Positions 55,781-64,000 of a stretch of 64,000 nt of DNA are shown piece by piece. Where the stretch lies: positions 35,346,721-35,410,720 of the forward strand of contig CM053255.1 of the NCBI GenBank assembly GCA_028583405.1, given 5' to 3'. The DNA comes from Pogonophryne albipinna (taxonomy: Eukaryota > Chordata > Actinopteri > Perciformes > Artedidraconidae). Below the pieces are notes generated by a model. It did not search any database, was not told where the DNA came from, and saw nothing but the letters and a program-made list of their open reading frames with translations. How positions within the stretch are numbered: position 1 is the first letter of the stretch; the number at the start of each line of letters is the position of its first letter. A program made the position numbers and the translations under genes.

Positions 55781-56150
55781 CTGAAAATAACATAAGATGT
55801 GATGAACAATCTATTACACTGGGTACACTTTATCAAAGTATTAATTTACTTAATCTAAATGTAACAACATTTTAAATTATAATAACTTACATTTATGGCG
55901 TTATGACCTTCTTCTTCTTCTTGAGGTGATTGTGTCCAAATAAAGTTATGTCTGCTTCAACTTGCGGTTGTCTGTCTTGTCAGGCAGCTTTCCTTCAGCT
56001 CTGAAAATGACAGCTTTCCCGCGTATCGGTGGCGCGAAAAGTTGGCGCGAGCGTTAGGGGGCGGCACTTATAATTATTTTTATTTTTTTTGTATCTGCTA
56101 GCAGCGGCGCGCATATTTCAGCAGCGGCGGCGCATATAGGGGAAACACTG

Positions 56151-56496
56151 CATTGACAGTGTATTTTTGTGATCTCCATAATATGTTATATTTGGTAAAG
56201 ATAGATATATTGATAGAAAGTATTATTTGATAGCGTTATGTGTTTATATTGACTATGTTGAACTTCTCCTTGAGATACAGTAATTGACTGTGACAGACGG
56301 ATAACTTAAATGGAGAAATGTGATGTTTGTAAAGTACAGCTATTTGAATGTAACTGTGTACTTTGAATTTTGAATAAGAAGCAATCCAGACGATCAACCG
56401 GATCCTGTGTATAATTATTGCTGCTGCACTTTTCTGTTTTCTACAGAAATCATTTATTGTTGCTGTGGTACCCAAGCTTTTGGGACCTGTAACACA
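56151..56496 (+). repeat. LTR 3' part of a second LTR element
   Basis: Sequence up to CTGTAACA precedes a retroviral-type primer site. It includes the second copy of the 49-bp block (56398-56446). The 5' part of this LTR may lie on the other side of the hAT element, before 43222. Confidence 0.55.
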
Positions 56497-56499
56497 TTT

Positions 56500-56519
56500 T
56501 GGGGGCTCGTTCCGGGATC
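56500..56519 (+). promoter_or_regulatory. Primer-binding site, proline-tRNA type
   Basis: TGGGGGCTCGTTCCGGGATC is one base longer than, and otherwise equal to, the proline-tRNA primer site of many gammaretroviruses and some fish LTR elements. Confidence 0.8.
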
Positions 56520-56693
56520 TGTCTTCACAAATCAAGGGGAGCAGATCCAGAGATATCAGAACCACGAGGCCAAGGTGACGTGACTGCGTCTGTGACGACA
56601 GCTGGTGGGTGTCCACGAGGGGAGAACAGAGCCAGGAGGGTCTTCATTCTGCCAAGGGAACCGCACTGCTACTGTGTCGAGCCATCGTACGTC

Positions 56694-57473
56694 ATGTCCA
56701 TAGCACGCAAAGAACTCGCTTGGAGCATCAAAAAGAAACTGTTCAATCTCTCAGGCATCGAGGTCTACCAGCTTGCCCGAGACATTGCAAAAGACAGTTC
56801 AGGTACACACGACTTAGAGTCTACTGATGAAGAAGGTTGGGTAGACTTTATTTTAAGTTATATGCAGTCTGAGGAACTACTGAGTTCTGAAGATGAAGGT
56901 ATGAGTCAATTGCTCATGTTAAATGACCTTGTGTGTAATATCATCCATAATGTTGATGCAGATTTTGTCACAAATGGGGTAACACACGAACAGAACACAT
57001 TCACAGCTTCATCTGTTAGGGAAAGTAATGCCACTACATCTTCACATGCTAACAGTGACATGTTAACTGCCAGACAGAGTACTGCACACACAACAGTCTA
57101 TTTTACACAACCACCCACTGACATTAACACAGACATAACTACCCAAAGTGTAGAGCAGCTCCAGCTAATGCACGAAGAGCTAGGCAAGAAGCTACAACAC
57201 CACAAAGATATGGCAAGCCCAGCACGCAGTAAGTACCAGAGCATAGGTGAGCCAACACCACAACACACCACATCAAATCACAACACACAGAAGGCTGACA
57301 CTGAGAAGATGGTTTCCTTAAAGGACTTACCTTATCTCCAGCGTAGAGAATTCAAGGTACATGACGGACAGATTGGAGACCAAAACTCTGAAGTAACATA
57401 TAGCTGTAAGGGAAACTTCTGTAGCAATGGAGAGTCAGGACTCAGAGAGACACGGGACGAGCAGGAGTTCTGA
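56694..57473 (+). CDS. gag: Gag-like frame of the second LTR element (3' truncated)
   Basis: A 260-codon frame starting MSIARKELAWSIKKKLFNLS follows the primer site by 175 bp. It has an acidic region (STDEEGWVDFILSYMQSEEL), a Ser/Thr/Gln-rich middle and SLKDLPYLQRREFKVHDGQI near the end, the last resembling the capsid start of some fish gypsy-type Gag proteins. It ends at 57473 soon after that motif, where unrelated sequence begins, so most of the capsid and all of pol are absent. An upstream frame extension overlaps the primer site and was not used. The element class is uncertain (gypsy or retroviral). Confidence 0.6.
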   Translation: MSIARKELAWSIKKKLFNLSGIEVYQLARDIAKDSSGTHDLESTDEEGWVDFILSYMQSEELLSSEDEGMSQLLMLNDLVCNIIHNVDADFVTNGVTHEQNTFTASSVRESNATTSSHANSDMLTARQSTAHTTVYFTQPPTDINTDITTQSVEQLQLMHEELGKKLQHHKDMASPARSKYQSIGEPTPQHTTSNHNTQKADTEKMVSLKDLPYLQRREFKVHDGQIGDQNSEVTYSCKGNFCSNGESGLRETRDEQEF

Positions 57474-58859
57474 TGTCAAACATTGGTAGTTTATTACAAG
57501 CATCGGCCGGAGAATTCATATCACAAGTCACAGCAGCCAAAGGTTCTGACTGCACGGGTGCGTTGTCATGTCAATTCTGATCAGCCTATCTCTCGAATAG
57601 ACCTTAACTAGTTTACAGAGAGCTAATCAGCATATTGGGGGATGGTGTACGTGAACACCTGGAGGCACTGAATCACTCATCTGACTCTAATGGCTCTGTG
57701 GCCGAGAGTTGACCGGTCATAAAACTCGTAATGTCAACAATAGCGGAGACTTCCCACTCCTTAAGACAGATAACAGACTTAGGGTTCGATCGTAAAACGT
57801 CAGCAGGCCATAAAGTTAAATATCTTAAGAGTAAGGAAGAATTATTATTTGACACTTAGAAAGAGAGAAGAAATATTCTCTAACAGTCTTCTCTTTTTAT
57901 CATCTTTGATAACCTGAAAACATTAGTCTAATAATAATTTGGTCAATACTTAAATCAACAGGCGTCTTCAGATTTGAGTGTGGTCTCACCGTACATCAAT
58001 TTACATCACAAAGTAGAATAAGACTGAAACATTCAACCACAATGATTGACACAGACAATCCCAATAGAAAATCATCTCTCATCAATGTTTGGATCATCTG
58101 TTGTCAAAAGCACAATAATGAACGCACATAAAACACAGACGCATAATAGCAAAAACATCATTAGCTGATCTCACTTATCAAACTATAAAATCAAAACCAG
58201 CTTGCAGTTTAAAGATTTAGCTTAAGGCAATCACTAGATTTAAAACATAGGATCATAACAGATCCAGCTGAGGTATAAAATGCACAGAGGTGATTTGATT
58301 TGTAATCTGCAAAGTTGCATTGTCCTCAATTTAGGATTACTTTACGTTTACTTCATTACATATTAAATCAAGGGTAAGGCATTCAGTTTTAATGAAATCA
58401 ATACCTTCATTTTAATCAAGTACATTGTTCAAAATCTGAAAGGAAAATTAAACAATTCTCAAAACGTTTAACAATCTGAAAAGGAAAAGTTAGGCAAATA
58501 TTCAAAGACTTTTGTAAAACCTGGAAAGGAAGGTTTAAATATTTAAAACTTGAAACATCATTGTAGGTCTTTCTGTGCATGGATAATACGTTGAAGAGTA
58601 GTATTGTTAAACCTGATTGCTGGACAATTAAGGATAGTAACATTATCTGTTATAATATTAGAAATACCTTATTGTTCAATACCTTATAATCTGAAAATAT
58701 CAATTAATTTATTTTGTTTAGTGTGAAAGTGTAATCTGATCTGACAAAATATATTTATCACCACTATTTAACACATGTCTGTTCATCGGAAATATAAGAA
58801 CTATCATTAACTGTACATCTGTAAACATCTGGTCATTCAATTCAAATGTTATCTTTGTA
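57474..58859. other. Unassigned AT-rich sequence
   Basis: Begins with a GATGTCAAACATTGGTAGTT block and AT-rich sequence. No coding frame above 75 codons and no recognised repeat. Confidence 0.4.
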
Positions 58860-59384
58860 CGAGAGCTGGAAGAACATGTCCTCCTTGTGGTGGTTGTATT
58901 CTCCAGCCACCTCCCTTGTGTGTGTTTTCCCTTTCCCTGTCTGTGTGGGCGTGGTGCCTGTCACTCCTGGCTCCCGGCTCAAATCTCCACCTGCTGCAAT
59001 CAGTTGAGCACCCTCCTTTGCGACACATCTGATTTCCATCAGCCATTACGAATGGCATATCAGCGGAGGCTCCACAACCTGTCAGCGCCAGATCGTTGTT
59101 AAACCCCAGTGGTAAAACTCTCAGCCTTCTCAGCCTTCTTAGAAATAGTTACGATTTCCGCTACACCTGAATATTATTCTTACCTGTTCTTCTTGTGCTC
59201 CAGGATTACTCTCCAGTGGATTACTCTCCAGTGGATTACTCTCCGGTGGATTACTCTCCAGTGGATTACTCTCCAGTGGATACTCTCCAGCCGGTTTACT
59301 CTCCACGCTCCTTCTCCTCCAAATAAAACCTTTGTAACCACACTGCCGTGTCCTGCGTTTGGGTCCTCTCAGATAACCATAACA
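58860..59384 (+). repeat. LTR-like 3' end with 15-bp tandem repeat
   Basis: CCAAATAAAACCTTTGTAAC (poly(A) signal), TGCGTTTGGGTCCTCTCAG and a final CATAACA resemble the ends of the LTRs at 19490 and 4390. Six units of GGATTACTCTCCAGT occupy about 59203-59290. No partner LTR was found; the left boundary is approximate. Confidence 0.55.
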
Positions 59385-60368
59385 CTTCTGACTCGTTCTC
59401 CTCCTCTCTTTATGACACAGAATGTCTGGTGTGTAAAGGCATCCTGATACTGTAGATTAGCACTGAGGTGCTGATTGGCTCAAAACTCTTCTTCATCAGA
59501 GCGCCATATTTCAACCCCCCCCCCCCAATTGCTCTGCTTTTTGTGTGGCTCATTCAGTGAGCACTGTAGTTGATCCCCCAGTGAAATGGAGGCTCATCTG
59601 CCTGCATTCCTTCTGCTTGAGAGCAGTGCAACTGCCTATTCCAAGTGGCACATCCGGATGCCCCCCCCCGTGATGGGAGAGGTTACGAAGACATCTGCTC
59701 CTCCAAGAAACATGGAACCTTGTATTATAGAAGCCTCTGAAGCCATCGCTCGTCCTGCAGAGTTGTCTGTTTGAGCCCCCCCGAGCAGAAAGATGAAGAA
59801 GCATCCCATCTCATCAGAAAGTTGAAGATTAGAATCCTCTCATCTCGAACGACCTCGTGCCTCCTTGCACGTGGCTGGGGGTGCTCTCCGCAGCCGGAGA
59901 GTGTGATCCTCTCTCTCTGACCCTTGGCCTTCAGAGCTGTCCTAGTTATTGGGTTAACACTTGATAGGGATGTTTTCCTGAGTGAAGACAACTCAAGGTA
60001 ATGGATTAGCACATTATTATTCAATTACAAAAATAGGATAGGGCCCTCAGAATTATTTGGGAGCCTTCCTGACACATGCACATGCATAAATGTAAGGTTT
60101 GTGTTAGTCATTTAACATGCAAGAATCATATACTCATCAGTCCAAAGCAGATAAATGTTATTTTAAGTTAAATGTGAGCTAGTTCCTGTGGATATAACCC
60201 CTTCTCAATGATTCTAAATGTTATATTAATTCACCATTTACCGTTTGATAAAAGATAAGTTTAACAGAAATACATTTGAAATAAATGTTCCAATATGAAA
60301 TCAATTACTCAATATAATTGACTCTCCCCTCCCTTTTCTTACATATGTCACATGTGTAATAACAAGTA
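59385..60368. other. Unassigned sequence with short frames
   Basis: Frames of 60-100 codons on both strands at 59550-60024 are not recognised. C runs lie at 59514-59526 and 59660. Confidence 0.35.
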
Positions 60369-60700
60369 GGAGTCTATTTAAACATGGTATTGTCTATAAG
60401 CTATTAATCGAGAAGACTCAGTATCAGTATTCAACTCGCAAATATCTCTTCTCTCTTTCCTATCCCTCTCTTCCCTCTTCTCTCTATTCTCTCTTCCACA
60501 TCTCTCTCTATTCTCTCTTCCTCATCCCTCTCTCATCCTTATCCCCCTCTTTCCTCATCTCCCTCTTTCCTCACTTCTCCATGTCTTTCTTCTCACTTGC
60601 CCATCTCTTTCTTCTGTCACTTCTGTTAGATATGAAATAAAACATACGAGTCCATGTAAGCATGGTGTAGTTCATAATCCATTACTCGAGAAGACTCAGT
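60369..60700 (+). repeat. 277-bp offset duplication with pyrimidine-rich tract
   Basis: GAGTCTATTTAAACATGGTA with CGAGAAGACTCAGTATCA (60371-60427) recurs in diverged form at 60649-60703. Between them, 60447-60618 is almost purely C and T (CTCTCTTCC units). Confidence 0.8.
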
Positions 60701-61856
60701 ATCACCTGTGCGCAGCTAACAAAAAACAATTGTGAGAAACATATATTATGCAGGAAATGCATACCTTTGTTGAAAAAAACAAAGCATAGCCGATTTGGGA
60801 GGAAAAGCTTCAATCCTCCTTAACATCTGAGTTATCACTGAAGGCATAGCATGAATGATAGTGGGTGTCTGAGGGTGTCATTACTGAGAAATGTCAAACA
60901 AATTCAAAACCTTACATTTGAAAACAGGTTTGCATTCCTCCACTTAAGGTGAAGTTATCATTGGAAACAATAAAAACTAACTGTTTTGATGTAGAATCTA
61001 TAAATTGAATTGTCAGAGCAGAACAGAATGGTTGTATTGTAGCCTGAGTCCCGTGCAGCCTCTAGTTTCACCAGGTAGAAACATGGTCCATATAATGTGA
61101 ATACATGCAGAATTAGACAGTAAGAGGCCCCTGACATGAGGCCTATACTAAACATAGTAGGGGCTTTTAACAGCTTGCCAACTTACAGGCATCCTCTGCA
61201 TAGCAGTATGAATAGCCTTAAAACAACCCACTCTGCGTTAACGAGAGACATGTGTCTGACCCAAATGCCCTAAGTGAAGCCGTTAGTCTCATCTGACTGA
61301 CCCAAGGGTTGGTGCTGGTGTGACAATGAGGCTTCCAAGTGTTCAAAGCAGATGTCAAGCTTTCAGTTCATGGCTCGATGGGGGGGAGCAGACCCATGTG
61401 AGACAGTATCAATCAACGGCTGTAATGTTCAGTTTGAGGAGCGTCATTCTCTCTGGGAGCAGGAAATGGTGTCCATTCTCGGACCAGACCATTAATGTCA
61501 TGTAGAGCAGCCATAGCATCTCTGTGACTGCACTCAGCCGGACTGTAGCAGGGCAGAACTGGGTGACTCTCAGTGAAACCGTCCAAGGCCATAGACAAAA
61601 TGGAACCACGTACTAACAAAAAGGACACAGGGCCATCAATGTCTCTCTTTACCATTGGCCTAATCATAAAACAAATCAGTGGGAAAAATGTGGAACATCC
61701 ATCATGTGAAATGTTGAGTTAATTTAAATAATTACTTATGGGTTGAAATCAAATTAACATTAACATTAGAACTAAAGTCAGTTAAAATTGGAGTTGTACG
61801 GTTCAGAATCTAAGCAATACACCATTTTCCCAGCTCTGTGATGAAAGGATAACAAG
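60701..61856. other. No gene assigned
   Basis: Minus frames at 61409-61667 (66-84 codons) are open but unrecognised. The rest is AT-rich. Confidence 0.35.
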
Positions 61857-62370
61857 CAGGGATGCAAACTTGTCACCTTTCGGCGAAATTCGCCGTTTTG
61901 AATCCAAAATAGGTCGTTTGTGTGATTCATGTAGATCTGCAATAAAAATATTATTGGGGTATGGGGGTGTCTGGGAACCGGAATAATCTGCAGCCGCGAG
62001 CTGTTATGTGCCATCATAACACGCATGGTGTTCTTTTTTATATATGATAATGAAGCGCGAGCTGTGTGCTCGAGTCTTCCTGCCCATCGGCTCTGCTGCT
62101 CCGCGATGATGGTCTAGCTTCAGCAGCCACATTACCTGCGGGTGCGTTCGTTAATATTAGCTGTGTGGTCCGGAGTCACTGTGGCACAGACTGGACCGCT
62201 GGTGAACAGCTGTTAGAACAGGCAGTTCAGGTGTTCAGAGCAGAGCTCCCTGTCGGAGCGGCAGAGCGTGATGTCCACTGAAAAGTTTTTTTTCTGTCGC
62301 AATATTATTTAAGGAATCGTTGAGCTAGCTAACCAGCACACATTGTCACTATCTGCTAACGTTAGCTTTA
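61857..62370. other. Possible hAT-like end, unpaired
   Basis: CAGGGATGCAAACTTGTCAC resembles a hAT-type terminus and is followed by a moderately GC-rich segment. No right end or target duplication was found before repeat R1 begins at 62371. Confidence 0.3.
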
Positions 62371-62905
62371 GTACTCAGATGTTGTACTTGAGTAAAAGTA
62401 GAAGTACCAGAGTGTAGGAATACTATGTTACAGTAAAAGTACTGCATTCAAAATGTTACTCAAGTAAAAGTATAAAAGTATTCTCATCAAAATATGGTGG
62501 AAATAGCGACAATAAAAGTAGTCATTGTGCAGATTGGTTTTTTTCAGAATAATATATATGATATGTTTTATAATGATTGATCATGAAAGTGTTCTCAAAG
62601 CTGGTGAAGGTGCAGCTAGTTTGAATGACTTTGTATACTGCAGGGTAGCTTGTGGATTTACTCCAGGTGGAACTAAAGTCTGATTTAACACTTGATTATA
62701 TTCCACATCATTCATCCACATCTGTAAAGTAACTAAAGGTATTAAATACATGTAGTGGAGGAAAAGTACACCATGTACCTCTGAACTGGAGTGGAGTAGA
62801 AGAACAAAGTAGCAAAACATTTAAATACTTAAATAAAGTACAAGTATCTCAAAATGTTACCCAAGTATAGTACTAGTTGAGTTTATGAACTTAGTTACTT
62901 AACAC
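62371..62905 (+). repeat. Dispersed repeat R1, copy 3
   Basis: TAGTACTCAGATGTTGTACT to ACTTAGTTACTTAACACCAC; the most complete of the three copies. Confidence 0.88.
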
Positions 62906-64000
62906 CACTGGCTATACAGATAGAAAGACTAAGCCTTGCACAGAGGCATGGAAATACATTTTTTATTTTTTTATTTAAATGCTCAACAGTGCTGCCAAAA
63001 TTATAAACTGACTGCTACACAATTAAAATAAATGCTTCTATATATTTCTATTAAATGTGACTCTTTAGCGTTTCTGTTATTATTACCTGCTGCTTTAGTT
63101 GTTTTAGTTGCTCTGTCTGTTTGCATTTGAAAGTCCCATGATTTATGGGCCTGTGAAGGAGAGGCCCAGGGAAAACAACACCTATCTTGGAACTGCAATT
63201 ACTTATCTTAAAGAGATTGCACCATCATACTCCTTTTCAAAAAAAATTGCTCAATTCATTTAAACACATTTAATTATGCACACAATAAAAACCTCAACAA
63301 ATATAATTGATCCTGGCTTAACCAGCGACCTTTACTCTATTGTTCATAAGCTCAGTAGTTTAACAACTATTAGAATTGTAGTAATGTCTGTAGACCAATT
63401 GTACTAGAAATATTTTGAAACAGTTTAATAAAGAATGTTAAACTATATTTAAAAAAAACTGTAATTGAACTTCAACTTATATCAATGATCTGATTCCAGT
63501 GGCCAGTTGGAACAGACAATCAACAAAGTTTCCATTTTGCAGAAACAGCGCAAAAGGTTTCAACCACAATTAGTATTATGTCTGAGTCTAGTTCTGTCTT
63601 ATCTGCTTTGTTTCGGAATGTGTTCAATACATTACGTTCTTTTTTAATTCATTATTACCATACAATACATAGATTAAGACTAAATGAAACAAATAATACA
63701 ACATTGACCCAATTGAGCAGACAGATTTTTTTCTCCTCAGGCCGGTATTTATGACCAGCAGTGATGCCTCTGATGGTCTCATGGTGTGAGACAGATGCAG
63801 GACATAAAAACACTCTTTTGTTATTTATTTTCATTTTGCAGCACATTTATACTATAATATATAATTTTGCTTTACATCTTTACATTATTTATTTTTCTCA
63901 AGTCATTTACTTTTGGTGAGATAACTAAAGTTGAGTTCATTTTACCCTGGCTATGGACTAATTCATTATTAGTTGTTACAAAGCATACACAAGACGGCAG
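62906..64000. other. No gene seen
   Basis: AT-rich sequence to the end of the window. No frame above 65 codons and no recognised repeat. Confidence 0.45.

Larger units (their letters stand above)
43227..56150 (-). mobile_element. hAT transposon with intron-containing transposase gene, host to a retrovirus
   Basis: The ends CAGTGTTTCCCCTA (43227) and its complement TAGGGGAAACACTG (to 56150) are exact 14-bp inverted repeats. CATTG flanks both ends (43222-43226 and 56151-56155), shorter than the 8 bp usual for hAT. Inside, the minus strand carries a transposase gene of 11 putative exons (44015-55780). A retrovirus occupies 44826-53267; without it the element would be about 4.5 kb. Confidence 0.85.

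Noticed and set aside
56499..56693. N-terminal extension of the gag-like frame over the primer-binding site
   Set aside because: The extension starts at a non-ATG codon and would translate the primer-binding site and leader; the ATG at 56694 is more plausible.

Overview
The window is nuclear DNA from a vertebrate, most likely a teleost fish. It holds the 3' part of one host gene and is otherwise dominated by transposable elements. The fish assignment rests on repeat content: a Rex3/RTE LINE with a (GATG)n tail, L2/CR1-like LINEs, a Tc1 element, several hAT elements, DIRS fragments, gypsy-like and retroviral LTR elements, and long (TG)n microsatellites. There is no operon-like organisation.

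Host gene. Six coding exons of a plus-strand armadillo-repeat gene, called here as junction plakoglobin (jup), lie at 1484-1636, 2544-2663, 3298-3448, 7752-7873, 10482-10524 and 25112-25248. All junctions keep the frame and the last exon ends in TAA. The gene starts before base 1. Its last intron is 14.6 kb. One exon abuts a 172-bp (TG)n tract at its acceptor, and the next has a (TG)n tract just after its donor.

Region 3.4-25 kb (introns of jup). This part holds a non-autonomous minus-strand LTR element (4390-6946, 5-bp target duplication), a 548-bp hAT element (6989-7536), an L2-type LINE (8034-9357) and a minus-strand LINE (10914-12502). A Tc1 element (13434-17507) is interrupted by one hAT element and by a LINE that itself carries another hAT element. 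Further along are a relative of the first LTR element (19490-20893), a DIRS fragment (20894-22690) and a hAT element (23397-24816).

Region 25-43 kb. No host gene is recognised. Contents include a candidate 3' UTR exon for jup, dispersed repeats, a four-unit 215-bp tandem repeat (32934-33799), a DIRS reverse transcriptase fragment (35181-36099) and a Rex3-type LINE with an open 1061-residue frame (38215-41400).

Region 43-57 kb. A hAT element spans 43227-56150. Its minus-strand transposase gene can be assembled from 11 exons whose phases all agree (1908 nt in total); one in-frame TGA interrupts it. An endogenous retrovirus (44826-53267, 4-bp target duplication, LTRs differing at about 2-3% of sites by eye) sits in intron 8 of that gene, in the opposite orientation. 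Its gag, pol and env are all damaged. The hAT element appears to lie next to or inside a second LTR element with a proline-tRNA-type primer site (56500-56519) and a gag-like frame (56694-57473).

Region 57-64 kb. Only repeat-derived and unassigned sequence is seen, including an LTR-like end with a 15-bp tandem repeat, a local duplication around a pyrimidine-rich tract and a third copy of a dispersed repeat. All identifications are by reading; no database search was possible.
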